This document shows positions 15,431-24,539 of a DNA stretch of 64,000 bases, in pieces; position 1 is the stretch's first letter; each line of letters begins with the position of its first letter. The notes beneath the pieces are model-generated. The model searched no databases, had not been told where the DNA came from, and worked only from the letters and a program-made list of their open reading frames with translations. The stretch is from Candidatus Gastranaerophilales bacterium. Its GTDB lineage: Bacteria > Cyanobacteriota > Vampirovibrionia > Gastranaerophilales > Gastranaerophilaceae. Position numbers and translations under genes: made by a program. The stretch is from assembly GCA_944323035.1 (NCBI GenBank), contig CALUQY010000009.1, forward strand, positions 1-64,000. Reading direction: 5' to 3'.

Positions 15431-16903
15431 ATGAAATTTCATAAAAAAATAATAAGTTTTATATTAATAATAACCCTTTTAAGCCCCACTGCATTTGCGC
15501 TTGAAACAAAGAAAATTGAAAAAGGTGCAATGCTGAATCTTAACGACTGTATAGCGATTTCTTTAAATAACAGCCCGCTTGTTAAACGAACGATTTACAA
15601 TCTTAAAACCGCGATAAATAACATTTCACTGGCAAAATCCGATTATACTCCGACAATAAGCGCAGGGGTAGGTTACAACCAGACTTTCAACTCCAGCAAC
15701 GGAAATGTTATGCGCAATAACTACAGCAACAGAACTTTCCCGAGTGTAAGCGCATCAATTAACCAGCTTCTTTTTAACTTCGGTAAAACCCTGTCCGCTA
15801 TTAAAATGCAAAAATATAACAAAATTGCTGCCGAATACGAATTTGACTATTCGGTCTTAACAACTACATTTAATGTAAAACTAAAATACTATGCAGTTCT
15901 TGCGGCAAAATCCATGCTGGATATTGAGCGTTCAAACGTACAGATTACCGAGCGCAACTACATCAGAACAGAAGCTTATTACGAAGAAGGTATCCGCTCC
16001 AGAATTGACCTTGTAAACGCCGAAGTTAACCTGAGTGATGCAAAAGTTGCGCTTGTTCAAGCTGAAAACAATTATAAAAACGCGCTTGTTGAACTTAACA
16101 ACGCAATGTACGTTGCCTATGCACCTGAATATGAAATTTCAAACACAGAAACATTTAACCTTGCAAACCCTTATGTACCCGTAAGTCTGACTAAAATAGG
16201 GAATGATAAAGATTTGAGTGAAGTTCCTGCACCCGTTCAGGATGCTGTTTTGACGACAGGGGTTCAAAAAAGTGAAGTATTAGAGGACTATAAATTCCAA
16301 AAATACCCTTATACCTTTGATGAATCCGTTGCGCTTGCAATGAAAAACAGACCTGATCTGAAAGCGCTCAATGCGACAGTAAAAGCAATGGAACAAGCCC
16401 TTGTAAACGTTAAACGTCAATATTTTCCGACACTTTCCGCAAATGTCGGCTATGGACTTGCCAACACACAGCGTTATACCAATAACAGCATGAGCATCTC
16501 AATTAATTTAAACTCCTCATTCAATATCTTCCAGCTCCAGAAGGAAATTGACAACGCAAAAATTCAGGTTGAATATGCACAGAACGAAGTTTCGCTTTTA
16601 AGCCAGAATCTTTATTTTGAAGTCCAAAATGCTTATATTGATATGATACAATTAGAGAAACAAATACCGCTGCTTGAAGCAAAAGTCCGACAAACATTAG
16701 AAAATCTGGAGCTGGCAGACGGACGCTATGAAGTCGGCTTAGGCGACTACATCCAGCTGCAAGACGCAAGGGTTAACTACAACAATGCTCAAAATACTTA
16801 CGTTCAGACGATTTATAACTACAATGTTGCAAGAGCTGCTCTTGAACAGGCAATAGCGCTAAATCAGGATATTACACTTACTGTAAAGGATCTTAAACTA
16901 TAA
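15431..16903 (+). CDS. TolC-family outer-membrane efflux protein
   Basis: A 490-residue protein with a signal peptide (MKFHKKIISFILIITLL...AFA) and two repeats of the OEP/TolC fold, each with long helical stretches (LNLNDCIAISLNNSPLVKR and YTFDESVALAMKNRPDLKA begin the repeats). It would form the outer-membrane and periplasmic channel of a tripartite exporter. It is the first gene of the tolC-macA-macB operon; the adaptor starts 15 bases after its stop. I chose ATG 15431, which has the SD GGAGCGGAAG. Composition does not differ from its neighbours. Confidence 0.93.
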   Translation: MKFHKKIISFILIITLLSPTAFALETKKIEKGAMLNLNDCIAISLNNSPLVKRTIYNLKTAINNISLAKSDYTPTISAGVGYNQTFNSSNGNVMRNNYSNRTFPSVSASINQLLFNFGKTLSAIKMQKYNKIAAEYEFDYSVLTTTFNVKLKYYAVLAAKSMLDIERSNVQITERNYIRTEAYYEEGIRSRIDLVNAEVNLSDAKVALVQAENNYKNALVELNNAMYVAYAPEYEISNTETFNLANPYVPVSLTKIGNDKDLSEVPAPVQDAVLTTGVQKSEVLEDYKFQKYPYTFDESVALAMKNRPDLKALNATVKAMEQALVNVKRQYFPTLSANVGYGLANTQRYTNNSMSISINLNSSFNIFQLQKEIDNAKIQVEYAQNEVSLLSQNLYFEVQNAYIDMIQLEKQIPLLEAKVRQTLENLELADGRYEVGLGDYIQLQDARVNYNNAQNTYVQTIYNYNVARAALEQAIALNQDITLTVKDLKL

Positions 16904-16918
16904 AATAGGATGAAATAA

Positions 16919-18088
16919 ATGAAGATTAACAACATAGAAATTTCAAATAAAAAACTGACTCTAATCGGCATAATAATAGCAATAGTTGCCGTGAGCGGAA
17001 TTATGGTAAAAGTTAATTCCGGCCCGAAGTTCCAGACTGTTCCTGTAACTAAACGCACAATTACACAAATCGTTGAAGCCTCAGGTACAATAAATCCTGT
17101 CAACACCGTCAGCGTTGGTTCCACCGTATCCGGTCTGATAAGCGCCATTTACGTAGACTTCAATTCTGTTGTAAAGAAAGGACAGCTACTGGCTGAAATC
17201 GACCCGCGTACATTTCAGGCAACAGTAGACCAGAATCTTGCAGCCGTCAATAATGCAGAAGCCGCTCTTGCAGAAGTTCAGGCAACATTAGAGATGAGCA
17301 CAAAGACCTACAACCGCTACAAAAACCTCTATTCCAGAAATTTTATCCCGAAAAGCGAGCTTGATCAGGCCGAAAGCGATTATAAGGCCGGACTTGCAAA
17401 AGTAAATGCCGCAAAGTTTAAGATACAGCAGGCTCGTGCACAATATGAACAGTCTGTAGTTAACCTCAATTACACAAAAGTTATAGCCCCTGTTGACGGA
17501 ATGATTATTTCACGTGAAATCGACTTAGGACAGCCGGTTGCGGCGACCTTGCAGGCTCCGGAACTCTTCACAATCGCACAGGATCTTGAAGAAATGCAAA
17601 TTGAAGTTAACGTATCCGAAGCCGATATCGGTGAAGTTAAAGAAGGTCAGGATGTAATGTATACCCTTGACGGCTATCCTAATAGCACTTTCTACGGAAA
17701 AGTTACACAGGTTCGGATTTCACCGACAACAGTTTCCAATGTTGTAACCTATTCTGTCATTGTCAAAGTCGATAACGCAGAATTAAAACTTAAACCGGGG
17801 ATGACCGCCAACGTATCAATTATCACCTCAGAAGTAAAAGATGCCCTCTGCGTTCCAAACAGAGCACTAAAATTCTCTCCGCCTGACAATACACAAAGAT
17901 ATGAACAACAGGGTCTGTGGATTGTTGAAAAAGGTAAAGCCCGCAGAGTTAACATCAAAACCGGCGCAAGTGATGATAATTATACACAGGTTATTTCTGA
18001 TGAAATCACAGAAGGAACCCGTGTCGCAATAGGTACAACCAATAGCAAAACAAAACAAACCACAAGAAGAATGCGTCCGCCAATGTAA
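16919..18088 (+). CDS. macA: MacA-like periplasmic adaptor (membrane fusion protein)
   Basis: A 389-residue HlyD/MacA-family protein. An N-terminal membrane helix (LTLIGIIIAIVAVSGIMV) anchors it. A split biotinyl-lipoyl domain (SVGSTVSGLISAIYVDFNSVVKKGQLLAEID and TKVIAPVDGMIISREID) flanks a helical hairpin, followed by beta-barrel and membrane-proximal domains. It would link the MacB transporter to the TolC-like channel. It lies between those two genes in one operon. The substrate of this MacAB-TolC system (macrolide, peptide, lipid or siderophore) cannot be deduced. Confidence 0.92.
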   Translation: MKINNIEISNKKLTLIGIIIAIVAVSGIMVKVNSGPKFQTVPVTKRTITQIVEASGTINPVNTVSVGSTVSGLISAIYVDFNSVVKKGQLLAEIDPRTFQATVDQNLAAVNNAEAALAEVQATLEMSTKTYNRYKNLYSRNFIPKSELDQAESDYKAGLAKVNAAKFKIQQARAQYEQSVVNLNYTKVIAPVDGMIISREIDLGQPVAATLQAPELFTIAQDLEEMQIEVNVSEADIGEVKEGQDVMYTLDGYPNSTFYGKVTQVRISPTTVSNVVTYSVIVKVDNAELKLKPGMTANVSIITSEVKDALCVPNRALKFSPPDNTQRYEQQGLWIVEKGKARRVNIKTGASDDNYTQVISDEITEGTRVAIGTTNSKTKQTTRRMRPPM

Positions 18089-18118
18089 AAAGATGCACTG
18101 GGAAAAAGGATATAAATT

Positions 18119-18817
18119 ATGAGCCTGATTGAAGTAAAACATCTTATAAAGACCTACCAGACCGGTGAAGAATCCTTCAACGCGCTGGATGATGTTTCCC
18201 TGAGTGTTAATCACGGTGAATTCGTTGCGATTATGGGCGCTTCGGGTTCCGGCAAATCCACAATGATGAACACCCTCGGAACCCTTGACCGCCCGAATTC
18301 CGGAAGTTATCACCTTGACGGCATAGATGTTTTCTCACTCTCCTCTGATGAACTCTCCGAAATCAGAAATGTTAAACTCGGATTTGTCTTTCAGGGTTTT
18401 AACCTTATTTCAAGAACTTCCGCACTTGATAACGTCCAGCTTCCGATGATTTATAAAGGTATTCCGGAAGAAGAACGGATTGAACGAGCAAGAAACGCCC
18501 TTAAAATAGTCGGGCTTGAAAAACGTGAAAATCACATGCCAAACCAGATGTCAGGCGGTCAGCAGCAGCGTGTAGCAATTGCCCGTGCAATAGTTAACGA
18601 TGCCCCGCTTATTCTTGCGGATGAGCCGACTGGGAACCTTGATACTAAAACAAGTATTGATGTTATGAATTTTTTCGTTGAACTCAACGAAGTTTACAAA
18701 AAAACAATAATTCTCGTAACTCATGAACCTGATATTGCAGAATACTGCAGGCGTATTGTCAGATTTAAAGACGGCAAAATAATCTCAGATGAACTAAATG
18801 ACAAGGTTAAAAGATGA
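18119..18817 (+). CDS. MacB-type ABC transporter ATPase
   Basis: A 232-residue ATP-binding subunit of the MacB/LolD class. Walker A is GASGSGKST, the Q-loop lies in GFVFQGFNLI, the signature is MSGGQQQRVAIARA, Walker B is PLILADEPTGNLD, and the H-loop is LVTHEP. In E. coli MacB the ATPase and permease are one polypeptide; here they are separate genes that overlap by four bases, as in many bacteria. It powers mechanotransmission to the periplasmic adaptor. Confidence 0.95.
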   Translation: MSLIEVKHLIKTYQTGEESFNALDDVSLSVNHGEFVAIMGASGSGKSTMMNTLGTLDRPNSGSYHLDGIDVFSLSSDELSEIRNVKLGFVFQGFNLISRTSALDNVQLPMIYKGIPEEERIERARNALKIVGLEKRENHMPNQMSGGQQQRVAIARAIVNDAPLILADEPTGNLDTKTSIDVMNFFVELNEVYKKTIILVTHEPDIAEYCRRIVRFKDGKIISDELNDKVKR

Positions 18818-20043
18818 TAGATTTTAAATCAACATTAAAAATTTCCATAAACTCCCTGAAAGTTAACAAAATGCGCTCGGCTCTCACCAGCCTCGGTATA
18901 ATTATCGGTGTAAGCGCGGTTATCATAATGCTTGCAGTCGGGAACGGCGCGAGTGCAAATGTGCAAAAAAATATTGAATTAATGGGCAGTAACCTTTTAA
19001 CTGTACGTTCAGCATCAGCTAAATCCGGCGGGGTTCACATGGGAATGGGATCCCGTCCGACACTTACCCTGAAAGACGCCGCAGCAATCAAAAAAAATGT
19101 ACGCGGGCTTGAAGCTGCGGCCGCCGCGAGTTCCGGAACCCAACAATTAACTTACGGAAATCAAAACTGGTCAACAACTGTCTACGGGGTCGAGCCGGAA
19201 TATCTTTACGTTAAAAATTATGAAATCGAACTGGGTAGAAAATTCACCCGCGATGAAGAAAAAAACGGTTCCAAAGTAGCAGTTCTCGGCAGTACCGTTG
19301 TTTCTGAACTGTTCGGGGATGTAAACCCTATCAACAAAACAATCCGGATAGGGAATGTTCCGTTCAGAGTTATCGGAATTCTTAAAGAAAAAGGCTCTAT
19401 GGGACCTATGGATCAGGATGATTTACTTTTCATCCCTATTCTGACAGCCCAGAAGAAAGTTTTCGGCACAGAATTCCCCGGCAGCGTCAAAATGATTGTC
19501 GTAAAATGCCAGAACGCAGACGTTGTTTCACTTGCAGAACAGGATATCACGGAACTTCTAATACAGCGCCACCGCATAGGCAAAAATCAGGAAAACGATT
19601 TTGAAATAAGAAATTCCGCGGAATTTCAGGAACGAATAAAATCTACCACCGCAACATTTTCTATTCTGCTTTTCTCAATAGCATCTGTATCGCTACTTGT
19701 CGGCGGTATCGGGATTATGAACATCATGCTTGTGTCAGTGACAGAACGGACAAAAGAAATCGGTATCAGAATGGCAATCGGCGCACGTGCATCTGACATC
19801 CGCTGGCAGTTTCTTATTGAATCCCTGCTGCTTTCAGTAATAGGCGGTATAATAGGTGTAGTTGTCGGAATTATAGGCGCAAAATCCGTCGAAATATTCT
19901 CGACAGAACTTAATATTTCAATTTCAACATTTTCAATATTATTATCTCTGGGCTTTTCAGGCCTTGTAGGTATAGCTTTCGGCTACTATCCGGCCTACAA
20001 AGCTTCACTTCTTAAACCAATTGATGCACTTAGATATGAATAA
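18814..20043 (+). CDS. MacB-type ABC transporter permease (FtsX-like)
   Basis: A 409-residue permease with the MacB layout. The first membrane helix is near residue 22-45 (SALTSLGIIIGVSAVIIMLAV), a large periplasmic MacB_PCD domain spans about 50-270, and three C-terminal helices of the FtsX domain follow (SVSLLVGGIGIMNIMLVSVTERTKEIGIRMAIGA is the diagnostic stretch). It overlaps the ATPase gene by four bases, which indicates translational coupling. It completes the TolC-MacA-MacB set. Confidence 0.95.
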   Translation: MIDFKSTLKISINSLKVNKMRSALTSLGIIIGVSAVIIMLAVGNGASANVQKNIELMGSNLLTVRSASAKSGGVHMGMGSRPTLTLKDAAAIKKNVRGLEAAAAASSGTQQLTYGNQNWSTTVYGVEPEYLYVKNYEIELGRKFTRDEEKNGSKVAVLGSTVVSELFGDVNPINKTIRIGNVPFRVIGILKEKGSMGPMDQDDLLFIPILTAQKKVFGTEFPGSVKMIVVKCQNADVVSLAEQDITELLIQRHRIGKNQENDFEIRNSAEFQERIKSTTATFSILLFSIASVSLLVGGIGIMNIMLVSVTERTKEIGIRMAIGARASDIRWQFLIESLLLSVIGGIIGVVVGIIGAKSVEIFSTELNISISTFSILLSLGFSGLVGIAFGYYPAYKASLLKPIDALRYE

Positions 20044-20126
20044 ATTTTAAAGACAGCAATTTTTGACTTAACTTTGTTTTTATATTATTATAGGTGTGTA
20101 TCCAAAAGGGTCAAAAGGAGTTTGTT

Positions 20127-20519
20127 ATGCCGGTAATAATGGAAGTAGGTAAACCGCTCGACGGAAACAGAGTTGAGGTTCATGCTAACTATAACGGAAT
20201 TTCCCAGAAGAATTTCAGTGTTGAAAAAGATAAAGCTGACGAATTCATCTCAAGTTATAAAAAAACTCACACCAAATTATCAATTATAGATACGGCTGCA
20301 ATGTGTATTTCCGGCGGTCTTGGCGGTATTGCCGGAGGTTTTTTAGCAAAATATGTCAACGGCTGGAAAAAATGGGGCGTAACAGCACTTGGAGGTCTGG
20401 CCGCATGGACTGTGACTGCAATTGCTCTTTCAAAACCGCTGGATAACATGCTGAAAAATGTCGAAAAGAAATTCGGCGCAGAAGTTATACCTCCGGAAAA
20501 GAAGCCTAAGAACGCTTAA
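20127..20519 (+). CDS. Small membrane protein with glycine-rich hairpin
   Basis: A 130-residue protein of unknown function. After a soluble N-terminal region of about 55 residues there are two closely spaced hydrophobic, glycine-rich segments (MCISGGLGGIAGGFLAKYV and WGVTALGGLAAWTVTAIAL) that look like a helical hairpin, then a charged tail ending in PEKKPKN. The ATG at 20127 has a strong SD (AAAGGAG). Its 3' end overlaps trkH on the opposite strand by 14 bases. Similar Gly-zipper hairpins occur in unrelated membrane-associated proteins, so no role is claimed. Confidence 0.65.
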   Translation: MPVIMEVGKPLDGNRVEVHANYNGISQKNFSVEKDKADEFISSYKKTHTKLSIIDTAAMCISGGLGGIAGGFLAKYVNGWKKWGVTALGGLAAWTVTAIALSKPLDNMLKNVEKKFGAEVIPPEKKPKNA

Positions 20520-21978
20520 ATGACCAGAAATCTCCCTGAAGCATTACCAGAAACGGGATTAATTCCAGACGTCCGACGTACATATTGAAAATTAATACTA
20601 ATTTTGAAACATCATGCAAAGAATCAAAGCTTCCCATAGGTCCAACCACAGCAGGGTACGCAGGCCCGACATTACCGATTAATGACACTGCCGAGGTAAA
20701 ACCTATTAATAAATTTTGCTCCACTATTGAAATAATCAATGACGAGATCAAAATTACAAGGAAATAGAACATAATAAAGACTATAACCTGTGAAATAACA
20801 TCTTTCGGAACAATAATGTTATCCATTTTGATATTTATAACAGCATTGGGATGTAGAATTTTTTGCAATTCTATCTTCATAACCTTAAAAATCAGGCACA
20901 ATCTTGTAATCTTTATGCCGCCACTGCCGGATCCCGCGCAGCCGCCTGTAAAAAATGCCAACCCGAGCAGAAGCTGTGCCGTGAAATTCCACTCTGTATA
21001 ATCCGCGCTTGAACTTCCTGTCGTTGTCATTATTGATATAACCTGATAATATGCGTGCAATAAGGTTTCCTTAATACTGCTGTAATCATGGTTTAAATAT
21101 AGAGATATTGCAATAACAGCCCCCAGAATAAGGAAAATTCCAGTATAAGCCCTGACTTCTTCGCTTTTAAAAATTTCCCACGGTTTCAACTTTGATAACG
21201 CAACATACTGCACGTTGAAACTCACACCCGCAATAAATATAAATACCATCATGATAAATGTTATCAAATTGGAATTATATCCCATTGTACTCTGAGCGTT
21301 CGGCGAGAAACCGCCTGCTGCAAGTGTTGCGAAGGCATTACAGATAGCATCAAAAGGGTTCATCCCCGCCCAGATGAGAAGAATTATCTGTAACAAAGTT
21401 AAAAGAGCATACAAACTCCATAATGCAGAAGCAGTATTTCTGATACGCGGAGTCAACTTATCTTCCGTAGGCCCCGGAGCTTCCGCAAAGAACATCTGAC
21501 GTCCGGCAACTGCGAACTGCGGCAATATTGCAATAAACAGGACAATAACACCCATACCTCCAAGCCATTGAAGAAAAGAGCGCCAGAAGAAAAATGTATG
21601 TGAATAATCAAAATTTACAAGAATAGTTGCTCCGGTCGTAGTTATCCCGGATACCGATTCAAATAATGCATTTACCGGTGAAAGCCCCGCCAGAGTCATC
21701 GGAACCGCCGAAACAATCCCGAACAAAACCCAAACCAGTACAACAATAAATAAAGCTTCTGATTTTTTAATATCATTAAAGTTTTCTACCGGCGCGATTT
21801 TATTTGAAGTAACTTTAAGTAAAAAACCCGTTAAGACAATAACCAGAGCCGGCAGTAAAAAGCTCAAGATTTCTGTATATTCTTTAAATATTAATGCAAC
21901 AGCTATCGGCACCAGCATCACAAAACCGATATAAACCAGTATTAAACCTACAGCGCTCAGCAAATAGTTAAATCTCAT
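20506..21978 (-). CDS. trkH: Trk-type potassium uptake membrane subunit
   Basis: A 490-residue TrkH/KtrB-family protein with four membrane-pore-membrane repeats. Selectivity-filter-like glycines are visible in SGITTTGATI, AAGGFS, MTTTGSSS and IGNVGPAY. Length and the two extra N-terminal helices fit TrkH rather than KtrB. It imports K+ with H+ or Na+ coupling and needs the nucleotide-binding TrkA ring, encoded immediately upstream with a four-base overlap. Confidence 0.93.
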   Translation of the reverse strand: MRFNYLLSAVGLILVYIGFVMLVPIAVALIFKEYTEILSFLLPALVIVLTGFLLKVTSNKIAPVENFNDIKKSEALFIVVLVWVLFGIVSAVPMTLAGLSPVNALFESVSGITTTGATILVNFDYSHTFFFWRSFLQWLGGMGVIVLFIAILPQFAVAGRQMFFAEAPGPTEDKLTPRIRNTASALWSLYALLTLLQIILLIWAGMNPFDAICNAFATLAAGGFSPNAQSTMGYNSNLITFIMMVFIFIAGVSFNVQYVALSKLKPWEIFKSEEVRAYTGIFLILGAVIAISLYLNHDYSSIKETLLHAYYQVISIMTTTGSSSADYTEWNFTAQLLLGLAFFTGGCAGSGSGGIKITRLCLIFKVMKIELQKILHPNAVINIKMDNIIVPKDVISQVIVFIMFYFLVILISSLIISIVEQNLLIGFTSAVSLIGNVGPAYPAVVGPMGSFDSLHDVSKLVLIFNMYVGRLELIPFLVMLQGDFWSFKRS

Positions 21979-23324
21979 CTGTCCGCCTTATTAAACATTG
22001 CTTTTATTAAGTCAGCATCTTCCGCTTTAGTAAAGATTATCAGTGTGTCACCGGTATGGAGTTCCGTATCGCCTTTCGGAATAATAATACCGTTTCCGCG
22101 CTGAATTACACCGACAACGGCAGGCCGCGGAAAACGCATTTCAAAAATCTTTTTGTTGTTGAACTCCGTACTCAAATCAATTTCCAGAACTTCGCCCTGT
22201 CCCTGTTCAACCGTTGCAAGAATACCTACATTTGAATCCTCTTCAAGTGCGTTTTTCACCTCGTTAAGCGCAGAGTTCTTAGCAGAAATCGCGATATCCA
22301 CTCCGACTTTTTCAAACAACGGAATATTTAAAACCTTTGAAACCCTCGTAATTGTACGTTTTGTTCCCAGTTGTTTCGCAAGAAGCGAGGTTAACAGGTT
22401 TCTTTCATCGTTATTGGTAACGCTTATAGTAACATCACTTGAGCCGATTTCCTCCTCATCAAGAAGTTTTAAGTCCGTTCCATCACCATTAATAACAAGT
22501 GTGTTTTTTAGTACCTGTGACAGATATTCACAACGTCCATAATCTTTCTCAATAATTTTTGTTTTAATTTTGACATCTTCCAGCGTCTGCGCAAGCATAA
22601 GCCCGACATTCCCGCCGCCGATGATAGTAACTGTTTTAACACTTTCCTTATCGTGGAAAAATGTTCCGGCAAGAATATCCAGAGAATGAGATGTTCCCAT
22701 AAATATCAGTTTATCACCTGCCAGAAGCACCGTATCGCCGTTTGGGATAGAAAGAGCACCCTCACGCGTAATCCCGACGATTAAGGTATTTTTTGTAAAA
22801 TTGCAGTCTTTAATTTTTTTATCAACCAGCGCCATTCCATCTTTAAGCTTATACTCAAGAAGCCGCGCACGGCCGTTTGCAAAGAATTCAACATCAAGCG
22901 CCTGCGCAACGGTTACAATCCGGAAAATTTCCTGTGTCAGCAGCTCTTCCGGCCAGACGATTTCGTCAATAAAGAATTCACAAAGGCACATATCAGAACG
23001 GTCAACATTCAAAACATTTCTGTACTCTTCCTTAGTAACAAAACAAACGGTTCTGACACCGCTCATTTTTTTTGCAGTAAGACATGCAACAATATTAGCT
23101 TCATCAATTGGCGTACAAGCAATAAAAACATCTGCATTACGGATATCAGCCTGCTTCAATACTTCCGTACTCGACGCATTGCCCTTAATAAAACCAATAT
23201 CCAGCTTTTTTAATTCTTCTGTTTTATTTTCTTCCTTGTCAATAATGGTGACATCGTGATCTTCAAAAAACTCTGTAGCTAAAAGACATCCGACCTCTGT
23301 TGCACCATAAATCAAAATCTTCAT
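21975..23324 (-). CDS. trkA: Trk potassium uptake regulatory subunit
   Basis: A 449-residue cytoplasmic protein with two tandem RCK units, each an NAD-binding Rossmann RCK_N (starts MKILIYGATEVGCLLATEF and VKTVTIIGGGNVGLMLAQTL) followed by an RCK_C domain (ending GDTVLLAGDKLIFMG and GDTELHTGDTLIIFT). It gates TrkH in response to nucleotide. Third gene of the mtnP-yggT-trkA-trkH operon. Confidence 0.94.
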   Translation of the reverse strand: MKILIYGATEVGCLLATEFFEDHDVTIIDKEENKTEELKKLDIGFIKGNASSTEVLKQADIRNADVFIACTPIDEANIVACLTAKKMSGVRTVCFVTKEEYRNVLNVDRSDMCLCEFFIDEIVWPEELLTQEIFRIVTVAQALDVEFFANGRARLLEYKLKDGMALVDKKIKDCNFTKNTLIVGITREGALSIPNGDTVLLAGDKLIFMGTSHSLDILAGTFFHDKESVKTVTIIGGGNVGLMLAQTLEDVKIKTKIIEKDYGRCEYLSQVLKNTLVINGDGTDLKLLDEEEIGSSDVTISVTNNDERNLLTSLLAKQLGTKRTITRVSKVLNIPLFEKVGVDIAISAKNSALNEVKNALEEDSNVGILATVEQGQGEVLEIDLSTEFNNKKIFEMRFPRPAVVGVIQRGNGIIIPKGDTELHTGDTLIIFTKAEDADLIKAMFNKADR

Positions 23325-23338
23325 ACTCTACCCCGTGC

Positions 23339-23596
23339 CTAAAAAACCATGTCCAGCGCCGAACATACCAGAATTTGCAGGATCTGCAGAACAATCACCG
23401 CAACAATAGGCGAAAAATCCAATCCTCCTACCGGCGGAATAAATCTCCTGAACAAATCCAGATATGGATCTGTTATTTCTCTGATAAATTTTACCGGCTG
23501 CTTATAGATATCAATTCTCGGAAAAAACGAGATAAAACATCTGAGAATAATTATTAAGAAATATAGTTCAAAAAGTTTTGCAACAGCGCTAACCAT
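23339..23596 (-). CDS. YggT-family membrane protein
   Basis: An 85-residue protein with two hydrophobic helices and the YggT signature: (L/I)-R-C-F-I-S-F-F-P, then ITDPYLDLFRRFIPPVGGLDFSPIVAVIVLQ. The family is widespread in Gram-positives, cyanobacteria and plastids (YCF19/CCB3-related) and is linked to membrane or cell-division organisation and cytochrome maturation. Its role here is open. It lies 15 bases upstream of trkA. Confidence 0.88.
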   Translation of the reverse strand: MVSAVAKLFELYFLIIILRCFISFFPRIDIYKQPVKFIREITDPYLDLFRRFIPPVGGLDFSPIVAVIVLQILQILVCSALDMVF

Positions 23597-23615
23597 AAAT
23601 CAAACCGTTTCCTTT

Positions 23616-24419
23616 CTATAATTGCGAATTTTTCTTTGTAAACGCACATTCACAATTATTTCGTTCAACAGGAATATTCTCTATCATACTAAATAACAGA
23701 GATTTTAAATTAGCAACATTGTTATTAAACACTTCAATAACGGCATGGTGCGAAACCGGCGGAACATCACCAACCAAACCGGCATCATAGTCTGTGATAA
23801 GCGAGATATTCAGCGGGCACATATCCATTTCTTTAACCAGATATGCTTCCGGAAACGCAGTCATATTAATAACTTCCCAGCCCTGACTTGTAAAAAATCT
23901 TGATTCTGATTTAGTTGAGAAACGAGGGCCATTGATAACAACAACAGTTCCGGTTTCGTGAACAGTAATACCCAAATCTTTAGCGGTTTTAACAGCTAAC
24001 TGTCTGAGTTCCGGACAATAAGTTTCTGCAGCAGACGGATGAGTAACAACAGGGCCTTCAAAGAAAGTTGATTTCCTGCCGTCAGTCCAATCAACGAACT
24101 GATCACAGATAACAAAATGTCCTGGCTCAACGTGTTTTTGTAAACTTCCGGCAGCACATGGAGAAATTACGCGTTCAACGCCAAGAGATTTCATAGCCCA
24201 AACATTTGCCCTGTAATTAATAAGGTGCGGCAAAATTGTATGGTTTCTGCCGTGACGCGGAATAAACGCAACTTTATGCGGGCCTATTTTACCTACAAAA
24301 GCACTGTCGCTGGGCATCCCGTACGGGGTTTCAATTCTGATTTCTTCAACATCATCAAGGAATTTGTAAAATCCCGAACCGCCAAAAACACCAATTGTAG
24401 CAATTTGTTTATTCTCCAT
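23616..24419 (-). CDS. mtnP: S-methyl-5'-thioadenosine phosphorylase
   Basis: A 267-residue purine nucleoside phosphorylase of the MTAP type, which cleaves methylthioadenosine to adenine and 5-methylthioribose-1-phosphate in methionine and polyamine salvage. Seen: phosphate-site GGSGFY at the start, RHGRNHTILPHLINYRANVWA, CAAGSLQ, and the purine-site region GPRFSTKSESRFF...NMTAFPEAYL. The MTAP subfamily usually has NMT-x-x-PE, so substrate could also include other 6-amino purine nucleosides. SD AAGGAG precedes the ATG, and the gene heads a four-gene operon. Confidence 0.9.
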   Translation of the reverse strand: MENKQIATIGVFGGSGFYKFLDDVEEIRIETPYGMPSDSAFVGKIGPHKVAFIPRHGRNHTILPHLINYRANVWAMKSLGVERVISPCAAGSLQKHVEPGHFVICDQFVDWTDGRKSTFFEGPVVTHPSAAETYCPELRQLAVKTAKDLGITVHETGTVVVINGPRFSTKSESRFFTSQGWEVINMTAFPEAYLVKEMDMCPLNISLITDYDAGLVGDVPPVSHHAVIEVFNNNVANLKSLLFSMIENIPVERNNCECAFTKKNSQL

Positions 24420-24459
24420 AGTTTTCTCCTTGCGCTATTCTTTTAAAAACAACGGAACT

Positions 24460-24489
24460 ATTTTAACATAAACCAAATCGCAGGGTCAA
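24460..24489 (-). promoter_or_regulatory. Promoter of the mtnP-yggT-trkA-trkH operon
   Basis: Minus strand: TTGACC (24484-24489), 18 nt, TGT-TAAAAT (24460-24465, extended -10). Confidence 0.65.
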
Positions 24490-24504
24490 GCCACCGGATT
24501 ACCA

Positions 24505-24535
24505 CTAAAAAATTGCGGGGGCATAAAGCCCCCGC
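24505..24535 (-). terminator. Terminator of prepilin copy 3
   Basis: Minus strand: GCGGGGGC, loop, GCCCCCGC (24515-24535), then AATTTTTT. It lies right after the prepilin 3 stop codon. Confidence 0.9.
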
Positions 24536-24539
24536 GAAC